Origin: Bufo bufo
Lineage: Eukaryota; Chordata; Amphibia; Anura; Bufonidae
Direction: 5' to 3'
DNA: 64,000 bases
Assembly: GCF_905171765.1 (NCBI RefSeq)
Contig: NC_053393.1
Span: 71,145,371 to 71,209,370, forward strand
The notes under the pieces were generated by a model. That model was not told where the DNA came from, made no database searches, and saw only the letters and a list, made by a program, of their open reading frames with translations. Position 1 is the stretch's first letter; the number at the start of each line of letters is the position of its first letter. Position numbers and translations under genes: made by a program. Shown here piece by piece: positions 1-11,947 of the stretch.

Positions 1-1353
1 GCCCCTCACGGAATACCTTGAGGTGTCTTCTTTCCAAAATGGGGTCACATGTGGGGTATTTATACTGCCCTGGCATTTTGTCTGGAATATAAATGTCTTA
101 AAAATTTTACGCATTTGGATTCCGTGAGGGGTATGGTGAGTTCATGTGAGATTTTATTTTTTGTCACAAGTTAGTGGAATATGAGACTTTCTAAGAAAAA
201 AAACCCAAAAAATAAATAAAAAAATATCAATTTCCGCCAACCTGGGGCCAAAAAAATGTCTGAATGGAGCCTTACAGGGGGGTGATCAATGACAGGGGGG
301 TGATCAGGGAGTCTATATGGGATGATCACCCCCCTGTCATTGATTACCCCCCTGTAAGTCTCCATTCAGACGTCCGTATGTGTTTTGCGGATCCGATCCA
401 TGGATCCGTGGATCCGCAAAACACATATGGACCTCTGAATGGAGCCAGCCTTACAAGGGGGTGATCAATGACAGGGGGTGATCAGGGAGTCTATATGGGG
501 TGATCACCCCCCTGTAAGGCTCCATTCAGACGTCCGTTTGTGTTTTGCGGATCCGATCCGTGGATCCGCAAAACACATACGAACCTCTGAATGGAGCCAG
601 CCTTACAAGGGGGTGATCAATGACAGGGGGTGATCAGGGAGTCTATATGGGGTGATCACCCCCCTGTAAGGCTCCATTCAGACGTCCGTTTGTGTTTTGC
701 GGATCCGATCCGTGGATCCGCAAAACACATACGGACCTCTGAATGGAGCCAGCATTACAGGGGGGTGATCAATGACAGGGGGGTGATCAGGGAGTCTATG
801 GGCTATATATCATTGATCACCCCCCTGTAAGGCTCCATTCAGACGTCCGTATGTGTTTTGCGGATCCGCGGATCAATGGATCGGATCCGCAAAACACATA
901 TGGACGTCTGAATGGAGCCTTACAGGGGGGTGATCAATGACAGGGGGGTGATCAGGGAGTCTAATATGGGGTGATCAGGGGTTAATAAGGGGTTAATAAG
1001 TGACAGGGGGGGGGGTGTAGTGTAGTGGTGTTTGGTGCTACTTATTACAGAGCTGCCTGTGTCCTCTGGTGGTCGATCCAAGCAAAAGGGACCACCAGAG
1101 GACCAGGTAGCAGGTATATTAGACGCTGTTATCAAAACAGCGTCTAATATACCTTTTAGGGGTTAAAAAAAATCGCATCTACAGCCTGCCAGCGAACGAT
1201 CGCCGCTGGCAGTCTGGAGATCAGCTAGTTTACCTCCGGTTCCTGTGAACGTGCGCGTGTTCACAGGAAATCTCGCGTCTCGCGAGAGGACGCGCCGGCG
1301 CGTCCACCCAGAATAACAGGGCCGCCGCAAAGACGCAATCCTGCAGTGGTTAA
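1..1353 (-). mobile_element. Large TTAA-flanked non-autonomous DNA transposon, partial copy
   Basis: This is the reverse-oriented relative of the element at 4660-9531 and runs off the left window edge. Its terminus is at 1350-1353 (TTAA). Inward it shares a GC-rich terminal block with 4660-4860, a short palindrome near 1111-1160 matching 4885-4935, a C/G homopolymer near 1005-1015, and the palindromic satellite at about 258-960. No transposase frame is visible. TTAA target duplications suit piggyBac or Kolobok families; which one cannot be decided here. Confidence 0.7.
258..960. repeat. Palindromic subterminal satellite (about four units)
   Basis: Tandem units of roughly 150-180 bp, each a near-palindrome: a CATTCAGACGTCCG arm, a BamHI-like GGATCC-rich centre, and the complementary CGGACGTCTGAATG arm, joined by C-rich/TGATCA linkers. 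The short open frames across it are repeat artefacts. It matches the larger array at 5110-7075 in opposite orientation. Confidence 0.8.
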
Positions 1354-1817
1354 AGGGGTTGTCTCACTTCAGCAAGCAGCATTTATCATGTAGAGAAAGT
1401 TAATACAAGCCACTTACTAAAGTATTGTGATTGTCCATATTGCTTCCTTTGCTGTCTGGATTCATTTTTCCATCACATTATATACTGCTCGTTTCCATGG
1501 TTACAGACCACCCTCAAATCTATCAGTGGTGGTCGTGCTTGCACACTATAGGAAAAATTGTCAGCCTCTCTGGCGGCCGGGACCATGGAAGCTCACATAG
1601 GCTAGTTCTTTTTCCTATATTGTGCAAGCACGACCACCACTGATGGATCGCACGGTGGTCTGTAACCATGGAAACGAGCAGTGTATAATGTGATGGGAAA
1701 AATGAATCCAGCCAGCAAAGGAGGCAATATGGACAATCACAATACATTAGTAAGTGCTTTGTATTAACTCCGTCTACATGATAAATGCCACTCACTGAAG
1801 TGAGACAACCCCTTTAA
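1350..1817. mobile_element. Palindromic TTAA MITE
   Basis: Inverted terminal repeats (AAGGGGTTGTCTCACTTC at the left, complementary at the right) extend inward as long near-perfect arms meeting near 1585. TTAA flanks both ends (1350-1353 and 1814-1817). The left TTAA is also the end of the preceding large element, so the two abut. Frames on both strands are mirror images of one another and are not genes. Confidence 0.85.
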
Positions 1818-2128
1818 GAGAATCCTATGACCAGGATCTTGGAAAACTCCTTGAAGGAATTGTTTATCTTTACTGTTCACGTCCTCCCACACTTACTGCC
1901 TCAAGTGTTTTTTTTAATGCTAATGGAAAAACGTTGATTAAACAACGAGGGTCATTGCTTCCTACTAAGAGTCATGTGCTGGACAACACTGCGGGGGACA
2001 TTTATCAATAATGGCGTAATTTGCGCCAAAAAAATACTAACATTACAAATCAAAAGTGGCGATTTGTTTCACCTCCTATATCAAAAGGCGCACACCACTT
2101 GTAAAATGTGAATTTTTAAAGTATAAAC

Positions 2129-2889
2129 TTAACAGGCTTCTGTCACCCCACTAAAGTCATTTTTCATTTTTTGGCTACTTAAAATCCTTATACTGCGATA
2201 TATCAATATATAGTGCTCTTACTCTTTTTCGTTCAGTAGTTTCTTCAAAAAACAGACTTTTATAATATGTAAATTACCTCTCTACCAGCAAGTTACTTGC
2301 TGGTAGCAGCCGCATCCTCCTTTGAAAAAGACGCCCCCTCCTCATGTTGATTGACAGGGCCAGCGATCGCTCTCGTCCTCTGGCTGGCTCTGTCTGCGTT
2401 TTAAATCTCGCGCCTGTGCCGTACCGGTCTTCAGTCGGCGCAGGCGCACTGAGAGGAGGACGCTCGCTCGGCCGCTCCTTCCTCAATGCGCCTGCGCTGA
2501 TAACGTCACATCTACACCCGGCGCAGGCGCACTGAGGAAGGAGCGGCCGAGCGAGCGTCCTCCTCTCAGTGCGCCTGCGTCGACTGAAGACCGGTACGGC
2601 GCAGGCGCGAGATTTAAAACGCAGACAGGGCCAGCCAGAGGACGAGAGCGATCGCTGGCCCTGTCAATCAACATGAGGAGGGGGCGTCTTTTTGAAAGGA
2701 GGATGCGGCTGCTACCAGCAAGTAACTTGCTGGTAGAGAGGTAATTTACATATTATAAAAGTCCGTTTTTTGAAGAAACTACTGAACGAAAAAGAGTAAG
2801 AGCACTATATATTGATAAATCGCAGCATAAGAATTTTAAGTAGCCAAAAAATGAAAAATGACTTTAGTGGGGTGACAGAAGCCCTTTAA
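2129..2889. mobile_element. Palindromic TTAA MITE with CpG-rich core
   Basis: TTAA lies at 2129-2132 and 2886-2889. Inverted ends (GGCTTCTGTCACCCCACT) continue as about 350-bp arms. The core holds repeated GCGCAGGCGC/GCGCCTGCGC motifs and is GC-rich against AT-rich ends. The paired open frames at 2344-2535 and 2483-2674 are the same arm read on opposite strands. Confidence 0.85.
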
Positions 2890-3119
2890 TTCTACTCCTA
2901 TTTCTTTCGATTTGCGAAATTTTGACGCCAATAGCTCTAAAATTCAACTTTTTTTAAACCAGAAAGCGCCATTTCAGCCAACCCTGCCAGACCGCACTTG
3001 CGACTTTTGAACATATTTGCAACATTTCCAGTGGTAAATTGCAACTTTTGTCTCAGACTCGGGACGTTTTTGTTATTGTTTTGCTGAATGTCAGTTTACT
3101 GACAGAACCCTGTTGTTTA

Positions 3120-3471
3120 GGCTACTTCCACACTTGCGGCAGGACGGATCCGACAGGCTGTTCACCATGTCGGATCCGTCCTGCGGCTATTTAGCCGTGC
3201 CGCCGGACCGCCGCTCCGTCCCCATTGACTATAATGGGGGCGGAGCTCCGGCGGTGCACGGCGAAAGGCCGCCGGACTAAAATTACTGCATGTCAGGCTC
3301 TTTAGTCCGGCGGCTTTCGCCGTGCACCGCCGTGCTGCGCCGAAGCTCCGCCCCCATTATAGTCAATAGGGACGGAGCGGCGGTCCGGCGGCACGGCGAA
3401 ATAGCCGCAGGACGGATCCGACATGGTGAACAGCCTGTCGGATCCTTCCTGCCGCAAGTGTGAAAGTAGCC
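3120..3471. mobile_element. Harbinger-like MITE (TTA duplication)
   Basis: Inverted ends GGCTACTTCCACACTTGCGG and complement, flanked by TTA at 3117-3119 and 3472-3474. Near-palindromic and GC-rich. A three-base TWA duplication is the known habit of PIF/Harbinger elements. The same terminal motif occurs in the MITE at 29873-30341, so both belong to one family. Confidence 0.8.
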
Positions 3472-3959
3472 TTAGCTCATTTGTATTAGATAAATATAAA
3501 TGCCTCCTGTTTTAATAATTACCTTTCACTTGTTCCCACGACGAGTTGTTTTTTCTATTCATAAATGCGACTTTCTGACAAAAATTTCGCATCTTTTTGC
3601 TATAAATGCGACTTTTTACACAAAACACCACCACATGAGCTAGCTTAATTGTCCGCAACAATTTGAGACATTTCTGCCAATAAGAGGAGGATAAATGAGG
3701 CGTAATAGGCGCCAATTTGATAGCCCTACCCACTTTGACATTTATAACTCATTTCTGGCGTGATGCATTCTTTATGGTGAAAATTCTGGAGAAAACTGTT
3801 GATATATTTGGTGCAAAAAAAACATTCTTTTTGGCGCATTTTGCTCTATAATTCTGGCGCAACCTGCTTAGTAAATGTCGCCTTGTGAGTGTCATGTATA
3901 TTTACGGATCCGGTCTATTATGGCAAAAATGTTAATTTCAGTACGATCAGGAGAGAGCA

Positions 3960-4650
3960 ACAGAAAATTATAATCATTTGAAGGGGATTTTCAAGCTCCC
4001 GATATTGATGACCTATTTTTCGGATCTGCTGAAACTAGCTCTTGAATGGAACAGGAAGCACAGCGCCGTTCAAAGTGTAGTGGCCGCGCTGGGTTACTGC
4101 AGCTTTGCCCCCACTGAAGTAAATGAGACCTGAGCTGCAATAACCCGGCACGGCCACTATGTTCCATTCATAGTGCTAGTTCCAGTGATGGAAGCTGCAG
4201 GCAACATCTGATTAAGGGCTCATGCACACGAGTGTGTGTGCCCCGTGCCCATGCTGCGGATCGCAAATAGCGGTCCGCAATGCACGGACACCGTCCGTGG
4301 GCACGCCGTTTGCGGATGTGGACCCATTGACTTGAATGGGTCACCGATCCGCAAGAGACAGCCCTACTGCAAAAAAATAGGACATGTTCTATTTTTGCGG
4401 TGACGAGGCACGGAGCGAAAATCCCACGGAAGCGCTTTGTAGTGCTTCCGTGAGCTTCCGATCTGTGCCTCTGCTCCGTATCTTGAAGATTGCAGACCTA
4501 TTCAAGTCAACGACCCGCTGTTCGTCGTCCGCAATATGGGCCCGGGATACACATGCTTGTGTTCATGAGCCCTAAGGGAGTGTGGGGCGTCGTGCCCCCA
4601 CTGATTGGATATTGATGACCTATCCTGAGCCGTGTTGCCTCAGGCTGCCT
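3960..4650. mobile_element. Old MITE remnant with GATGACCTAT motif
   Basis: A GATATTGATGACCTAT motif occurs at about 4000 and again at about 4608, on either side of the inserted MITE at 4216-4572. The same motif starts a better-preserved copy at 9897-11046. Decayed; ends approximate; no coding potential. Confidence 0.4.
4216..4572. mobile_element. Harbinger-like MITE (TAA duplication)
   Basis: Ends GGGCTCATGCACACGAG and its complement, flanked by TAA at 4213-4215 and 4573-4575. The interior is built from imperfect complementary arms rich in CCGCA/TGCGG. No transposase frame. Confidence 0.75.
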
Positions 4651-5109
4651 ATCAACCACTTAACCACCTCCGGACCGCCTAACGCAGGATCGCGTTCCGG
4701 AGGTGGCAGCGCTGCGCACAGTCACGCATATACGCGTCATCTCGCGATGGCCGAGATTTCCTGTGAACGCGCGCACACAGGCGCGCACGCTCACAGGAAC
4801 GGAAGGTAAGAGAGTTGATCTCCAGCCTGCCAGCGGCGATCGTTCGCTGGCAGGCTGGAGATGTGTTTTTTTTAACCCCTAACAGGTATATTAGACGCTG
4901 TTTTGATAACAGCGTCTAATATACCTGCTACCTGGTCCTCTGGTGGTCCCCTTTGTTTGGATCGACCACCAGAGGACACAGGTAGCTCAGTAAAGTAGCA
5001 CCAAGCACCACACTACACTACACCCCCCCCCCCCCCGTCACTTATTAACCCCTTATTAGCCCCTGATCACCCCTGATCACCCCATATAGACTCCCTGATC
5101 ACCCCCCTG

Positions 5110-7075
5110 TCATTGATTACCCCCCTGTCATTGATCACCCCCCTGTAAAGCTCCATTCAGATGTCCGCATGATTTTTACGGATCCACTGATAGATGGATC
5201 GGATCCGCAAAACGCATCCGGACGTCTGAATGAAGCCTTACAGGGGCGTGATCAATGACTGTGGTGATCACCCCATATAGACTCCCTGATCACCCCCCTG
5301 TCATTGATTACCCCCCTGTCATTGATTACCCCCCTGTAAAGCTCCATTTAGACGTCCGCATGATTTTTACGGATCCACTGATAGATGGATCGGATCCGCA
5401 AAACGCATCCGGACGTCTGAATGAAGCCTTACAGGGGCATGATCAATGACTGTGGTGATCACCCCATATAGACTCCCTGATCACCCCCCTGTAAAGCTCC
5501 ATTCAGATGTCCGCATGATTTTTACGGATGCACTGATAGATGGATCCGATCCGCAAAACGCATCCGGACGTCTGAATGAAGCCTTACAGGGGCATGATCA
5601 ATGACTGTGGTGATCACCCCATATAGACTCCCTGATCACCCCCCTGTAAAGCTCCATTCAGATGTCCGCATGATTTTTACGGATGCACTGATAGATGGAT
5701 CCGATCCGCAAAACGCATCCGGACGTCTGAATGAAGCCTTACAGGGGCATGAAGCCTTACAGGGGCATGATCAATGACTGTGGTGATCACCCCCCTGTCA
5801 TTGATTACCCCCCTGTAAAGCTCCATTCAGATGTCCGCATGATTTTTACGGATGCACTGATAGATGGATCCGATCCGCAAAACGCATCCGGACGTCTGAA
5901 TGAAGCCTTACAGGGGCATGATCAATGACTGTGGTGATCACCCCCCTGTCATTGATTACCCCCCTGTAAAGCTCCATTCAGATGTCCGCATGATTTTTAC
6001 GGATGCACTGATAGATGGATCCGATCCGCAAAACGCATCCGGACGTCTGAATAAAGCCTTACAGGGGCATGATCAATGACTGTGGTGATCACCCCCCTGT
6101 CATTGTAAAGCTCCATTCAGATGTCCGCATGATTTTTACGGATGCACTGATAGATGGATCCGATCCGCAAAACGCATCCGGACGTCTGAATGAAGCCTTA
6201 CAGGGGCATGATCAATGACTGTGGTGATCACCCCCCTGTCATTGATTACCCCCCTGTAAAGCTCCATTCAGATGTCCGCATGATTTTTACGGATGCACTG
6301 ATAGATGGATCGGATCCGCAAAACGCATCCGGACGTCTGAATGAAGCCTTACAGGGGCGTGATCAATGACTGTGGTGATCACCCCATATAGACTCCCTGA
6401 TCACCCCCCTGTAATTGATTACCCCCCTGTCATTGATTACCCCCCTGTAAAGCTCCATTCAGACGTCCGCATGATTTTTACGGATCCACTGATGGATGGA
6501 TCGGATCCGCAAAACGCATCCGGACGTCTGAATGAAGCCTTACAGGGGCGTGATCAATGACTGTGGTGATCACCCCATATAGACTCCCTGATCACCCCCC
6601 TGTCATTGATTACCCCCCTGTAAAGCTCCATTCAGATGTCCGCATGATTTTTACGGATGCACTGATAGATGGATCGGATCCGCAAAACGCATACGGACGT
6701 CTGAATGAAGCCTTACAGGGGCGTGATCAATGACTGTGGTGATCACCCCATATAGACTCCCTGATCACCCCCCTGTCATTGATTACCCCCCTGTAAAGCT
6801 CCATTCAGACGTCCGCATGATTTTTACGGATCCACTGATAGATGGATCGGATCCGCAAAACGCATACGGACGTCTGAATGAAGCCTTACACGGGGGTGAT
6901 CAATGACTGTGGTTATCACCCCATATAGACTCCCTGATCACCCCCCTGTCATTGATCACCCCCCCTGTCATTGATCACCCCCCCTGTCATTAATCAACCC
7001 CCTGTCATTGATCACCCCCCCTGTCATTGATCACCCCCCCTGTCATTGATCACCCCCCCTGTAAGGCTCCATTCA
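5110..7075. repeat. Palindromic satellite array (about eleven units)
   Basis: Units of about 133-191 bp recur between 5110 and 7075. Each contains CATTCAGATGTCCGCATG, a GGATC-rich centre and the complementary CGGACGTCTGAATG arm, then a linker of C-rich TGATCACCCC blocks. Unit length varies through gain or loss of linker modules. Single-strand folding into serial hairpins is expected. Confidence 0.85.
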
Positions 7076-7199
7076 GACATTTTTTTGGCCCAAGTTAGCG
7101 GAATTTTTTTTTTTTTTTCTTACAAAGTCTCATATTCCACTAACTTGTGTCAAAAAATAAAATCTCACATGAACTCACCATACCCCTCACGGAAACCAA

Positions 7200-8910
7200 A
7201 TGCGTAAAATTTTTTAGACATTTATATTCCAGACTTCTTCTCACGCTTTAGGGCCCCTAGAATGCCAGGGCAGTATAAATACCCCACATGTGACCCCATT
7301 TCGGAAAGAAGACACCCCCAGGTATTCCGTGAGGGGCATATTGAGTCCATGAAAGATTGAAATTTTTGTCCCAAGTTAGCGGAACGGGAGACTTTGTGAG
7401 AAAAAAATTAAAAATATCAATTTCCGCTAACTTGTGCCAAAAAAAAAAAATTTCTATGAACTCGCCATGCCCCTCATTGAATACCTTGGGGTGTCTTCTT
7501 TCCAAAATGGGGTCACATGTGGGGTATTTATACTGCCCTGGCATTCTAGGGGCCCCAAAGCGTGAGAAGAAGTCTGGTATCCAAATGTCTAAAAATGCCC
7601 TCCTAAAAGGAATTTGGGCCCCTTTGCGCATCTAGGCTGCAAAAAAGTGTCACACATCTGGTATCGCCGTACTCAGGAGAAGGTGGGGAATGTGTTTTGG
7701 GGTGTCATTTTACATATACCCATGCTGGGTGAGAGAAATATCTTGGTCAAATGCCAACTTTGTATAAAAAAATGGGAAAAGTTGTCTTTTGCCAAGATAT
7801 TTCTCTCACCCAGCAAGGGTATATGTAAAATGACACCCCAAAACACATTCCCCAACTTCTCCTGAATACGGCGATACCACATGTGTGACACTTTTTTGCA
7901 GCCTAGGTGGGCAAAGGGGCCCACATTCCAAAGAGCACCTTTAGGATTTCACAGGTCATTTACCTACTTACCACACATTAGGGCCCCTGGAAAATGCCAG
8001 GGCAGTATAACTACCCCACAAGTGACCCCATTTTGGAAAGAAGACACCCCAAGGTATTCCGTGAGGGGCATGGCGAGTTCCTAGAATTTTTTATTTTTTG
8101 TCACAAGTTAGTGGAAAATGCTGATTTATTTAATTTTTTTTTTTTTTTTCATACAAAGTCTCATATTCCACTAACTTGTGACAAAAAATAAAAACTTCCA
8201 TGAACTCACTATGCCCATCAGCGAATACCTTGGGGTCTCTTCTTTCCAAAATGGGGTCACTTGTGGGGTAGTTATACTGCCCTGGCATTCTAGGGGCCCA
8301 AATGTGTGGTAAGGAGTTTGAAATCAAATTCTGTAAAAAATGACCTGTGAAATCCGAAAGGTGCTCTTTGGAATATGGGCCCCTTTGCCCACCTAGGCTG
8401 CAAAAAAGTGTCACACATCTGGTATTGCCGTACTCAGGAGAAGGTGGGGAATGTGTTTTGGGGTGTCATTTTACATATACCCATGCTGGGTGAGAGAAAT
8501 ATCTTGGCAAAAGACAACTTTTCCCATTTTTTTATACAAAGTTGGCATTTGACCAAGATATTTCTCTCACCCAGCATGGGTATATGTAAAATGACACCCC
8601 AAAACACATTCCCCACCTTCTCCTGAGTACGGAGATACCAGATGTGTGACACTTTTTTGCAGCCTAGGTGGGCAAAGGGGCCCATATTCCAAAGAGCACC
8701 TTTCGGATTTCACAGGTCATTTTTTACAGAATTTGATTTCAAACTCCTTACCACACATTTGGGCCCCTAAAATGCCAGGGCAGTATAACTACCCTACAAG
8801 TGACCCCATTTTGGAAAGAAGAGACCCCAAGGTATTTCGTGATGGGCATAGTGAGTTCATAGAAGTTTTTATTTTTTGTCACAAGTTAGTGGAATATGAG
8901 ACTTTGTAAG
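7200..8910. repeat. Duplicated inverted-repeat blocks
   Basis: Two palindromic modules centred near 7765 and 8525 share arms containing ATTTTACATATACCCATGC and its complement. The surrounding block (about 7490-8190) recurs at about 8220-8910. Repeated frames of 83 residues on both strands arise purely from this symmetry. Poly-A/T runs punctuate module junctions. Confidence 0.75.
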
Positions 8911-9527
8911 AAAAAAAAAAAAAAAAAAAATCATCATTTTCCGCTAACTTGTGACAAAAAATAAAAAGTTCTATGAACTCACTATGCCCATCAGCGAATA
9001 CCTTAGGGTGTGTACTTTCCGAAATGGGGTCATTTGTGGGGTGTTTGTACTGTCTGGCCATTGTAGAACCTCAGGAAACATGACAGGTGCTCAGAAAGTC
9101 AGAGCTGCTTCAAAAAGCGGAAATTCACATTTTTGTACCATAGTTTGTAAACGCTATAACTTTTACCCAAACCATTTTTTTTTTACCCAAACATTTTTTT
9201 TTATCAAAGACATGTAGAACTATAAATTTAGAGCAAAATTTCTATATGGATCTCGTTTTTTTTTGCAAAATTTTACAACTGAAAGTGAAAAATGTCATTT
9301 TTTTGCAAAAAAATCGTTAAATTTCGATTAGTAACAAAAAAAGTAAAAATGTCAGCAGCAATGAAATACCACCAAATGAAAGCTCTATTAGTGAAAAGAA
9401 AAGGAGGTAAAATTCATTTGGGTGGTAAGTTGCATGACTGAGCAATAAACGGTGAAAGTAGTGTAGGTCAGAAGTGTAAAAAGTGGCCTGGTCTTTCAGG
9501 GTGTTTAAGCTAGGGGGGCTGAGGTGG

Positions 9528-9900
9528 TTAAAGAGGGCCTGTCACCTCTCCTCCAGTATCTACTCTCTCTATTCTACTCTATGTTGTGCCATTGTTTTAT
9601 TATTCTTGCTAGAAGTTAATAAAATACTAGCAGTTTATAGTGAAAGTCCAGATGGGTGTTACCATTTGAGGGTGTGTCCCTGCACAGTTTGAACTTATCC
9701 AATCAATGCTGCCAGTGCCAGACAGTTCAGGGGCACACCCCCAACTGGTAACCCCCATCTGGAACTTTATTGCAGACTGCTAGAAATTCACTTATAACTT
9801 CTAGCAGGAATAATAAAGGGATGGCACAACATAAAGTTGTAGATGCTCCAGAATTGTTGCTAAAACAGACATGTCAGAAGAGGTGACAGGTCCTCTTTAA
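9528..9900. mobile_element. Palindromic TTAA MITE
   Basis: TTAAAGAGGGCCTGTCACCT at the left and the complement at the right. TTAA at 9528-9531 is shared with the end of the large element, and TTAA at 9897-9900 with the start of the next MITE. Arms of about 180 bp. A relative starts at 13266. Confidence 0.85.
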
Positions 9901-9935
9901 AGGGGGGTTCCGTCTCTTTCTAATTGATGACCTAT

Positions 9936-10678
9936 TGTAACGGTCATGTACACACACACACACACACACACACACAGGGGGGAGGATAAGGACCACTGCT
10001 CTCCACCCTAACCCCTGGCCCTGCCTACTTGCCTCGCAAGTCCTAATGGCAGGGGACAACTGGACGGCAATCCCTGGATTGGAATACGTGCTGGGAGGAC
10101 AGACAAGACAAATAACGGATAGTGAACGGACCGGTCAATACCAAGAGAGCAACGCAGTACAAAAGGATAAAGCAGTGAATAGTCAGGAGAAGCTGGGGTC
10201 AAATACCAGGAGAGTAATGAAGTACCACAAGAGTCTGCAAAGAATCGTCAGGTGGAAGCCGGGGTCAGAATACCAGGAGAGCAGCGCAGTACAGGAGGAG
10301 CAGGCAGAGGATCGGCAGGGAACACAGGAACAGGTAAGTATGCCAGGTAACAAAAATCGGCAAGAACCTAATTAACAGGCAACCTGTGGCCAGCAGGCTG
10401 CCTGTTAAATACTGGCTAGCTGGAGTCGAATGACGTGGCCAGTGCTACATGACCCACACCAGTCAATACAGCTGAGCACCAAGTGCCCAGCTCGATGCTC
10501 AGACCTCCCCTGCTCGGCGGGGGAACCGAGGACACCGGCCGCGCAGAGGAGACGTGCGCGGCCGGTCCGTCCCGCCCCCCATCACCTAGGAGACGAGGAC
10601 GCCGCGCGTCCTCGCTCCTGCACAGAGACGGGAAGCCGACGGCGCTGAGGAGAGCGAGCGCCTCGGCGTCCCGTGACA
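9936..10678 (-). mobile_element. Solo LTR, gypsy-like, 5-bp duplication
   Basis: Flanked by CCTAT on both sides (9931-9935 and 10679-10683). On the minus strand it begins TGTCACGGGACG and ends CGTTACA. A TATTTAA promoter-like motif lies near 10405-10415 on that strand. The TGTCACG start matches the gypsy LTR at 21209. It contains a CA microsatellite. The 109-residue frame inside it resembles nothing I recognise. Confidence 0.75.
9949..9975. repeat. (CA)n microsatellite
   Basis: Uninterrupted CA dinucleotide run of about 27 bp within the solo LTR. Confidence 0.95.
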
Positions 10679-11046
10679 CCTATCCTCTGGATAGGTCGTC
10701 AGTCGCTGATTGGTGGGCGTCAGACACCTGAGACCTCCGTCAATCAGCTGTTTGAGAAGGTGCTGTGAGTGCAGCACCCTTCTCTCTGCTCACCAAGCAC
10801 AGTACTGTACATTGTATAGCGGCTGTGCTTGGTATCGTGCTCAACCCCGTTCACTTCTATTGGGTTGAGCTGCGCCTAGGTGAACAAGACGTCACTGGAT
10901 TAGGAAAAGCTGGAGAAGGCTGTGGTGCTATCTACTGCAAGCGCCTGTGCCTTCTTACTCAGCTGATTGGCGTTGGCCCCAGGTATTGGACCCCTACTAA
11001 TCACATACCAATGATGAGATCAGCTGAAATGTGTCAGAAACCCCTT

Positions 11047-11818
11047 TAGCTTTCTTCTGGGTGACTACCATTTTATTACAAGCAACATAGGGGGTCATTT
11101 TTTAATAAGCTGAAAAATGCCTAAATTAGGCGTATTTCAGGAGCAGATGGCTCCGCAACGGTTAGTTGCACCGCTATATGCGACTTCGCCCTGGCGTCTA
11201 AAACACAGGTCCTAATAGATGTGCCCCAGAGGTTCCTTGTATTCTTATGTGAGAGATGAGACCCTCTCTCCATGTGTCACAGGCTTTATTTAGGCTTCTC
11301 TCCCTCGACTACACAATGAATCAAACAAGAAAGAAAAATGTGGGGAGCAGAATTATTTTAGATGTGTGCACGAGAGAGGAACATTAGAGATAAGAATGGA
11401 TATGAGTAGATCTCAGCTACAGCTGGCTCGGATATTGCTGGTTGGTTTCCCCTTTAAGGTCTTCTCCTAGACCGGGCAGGTTCTGATCATTTATTGCCAG
11501 AGATGACACTGTAGGGAAGACGGCACAGGCCGGACTTTACCTTATTGCCGGGCATATTAGTATTTATGATGGGAACTTTGTACCAGTATATTAATTGTTA
11601 CAGCCGTCATTATGTTCTAGATGGCATGAAGTCACCCTCACGTGATAACAATGAGCTGTTGTTTTGCTGCTGCTTATTTATGATTTGGAAAGGAGCCCCT
11701 CACTGCCCACTGCCTCTGCTCATGCGCAGGACGTCTTCATGCATCATATTCTGCAAAGCATCCACAGTTACACTGGGCCGTGTTCATACTGTGCAAGGAA
11801 AGCACAGTCTAGTATGAT
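11047..11818. other. No gene recognised
   Basis: Low-complexity intergenic sequence. A decayed MITE-like piece at about 11090-11226 begins GGGGGTCATTTTTTAA and ends near GATGTGCCCC. The frame at 11545-11817 has no recognisable domain. Confidence 0.5.
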
Positions 11819-11947
11819 ACACGCACACACACATACATAAACACACATAAGTATACCATCATACATACACATACACACAAACATATGCATACACACATAA
11901 GTATACATTCATACACACACATACAGTACATAGAAACACATACAGCA
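11819..11947. repeat. Degenerate ACACAT/CATACA simple repeat
   Basis: Imperfect runs of ACAC and CATACA. The following Tc1 fragment starts at its right edge. A similar tract lies at 13156-13205. Confidence 0.85.

Larger units (their letters stand above)
1993..3880. mobile_element. Old MITE split by two later insertions (tentative)
   Basis: The outer ends resemble each other: GGGGGACATTTATCAA near 1993 and TAAATGTCGCC near 3870 in complement, with TTTGCGCC/GGCGCA motifs inward on both sides. Two younger MITEs (2129-2889 and 3120-3471) lie inside. The remaining host sequence has no coding potential. Ends are approximate. Confidence 0.45.
4660..9531 (+). mobile_element. Large TTAA-flanked non-autonomous DNA transposon
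   Basis: TTAA plus CCACCTC at 4660-4670 mirrors GAGGTGG plus TTAA at 9522-9531, giving a 4.9-kb element with short terminal inverted repeats. Order: GC-rich end, short palindrome (about 4885-4935), C-homopolymer (about 5022-5036), palindromic satellite (about 5110-7075), inverted and duplicated blocks (about 7200-8910), then an AT-rich tail. No transposase is recognisable, so mobility would need enzyme in trans. Family (piggyBac or Kolobok) is inferred only from the TTAA duplication. Confidence 0.75.
9897..11046. mobile_element. GATGACCTAT-type MITE interrupted by a solo LTR
   Basis: It begins TTAAAGGGGGGTTCC and ends near AAACCCCTTTAG, with a GATGACCTATCC / GGATAGGTCGTC hairpin near the left end that is split by the LTR at 9936-10678. 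The right part keeps complementary half-arms around about 10850. The right TTAA seems mutated to TTAG. Confidence 0.65.

Noticed and set aside
2344..2674. Two overlapping frames on opposite strands as paired genes
   Set aside because: They are the two arms of one palindromic MITE.
7614..8685. Four similar 83-residue frames on both strands
   Set aside because: They arise from palindromic, duplicated blocks of a non-coding transposon; no codon bias or domain.
10046..10375. 109-residue frame as a host gene
   Set aside because: It lies wholly inside a solo LTR with a clear 5-bp duplication and has no recognisable domain.
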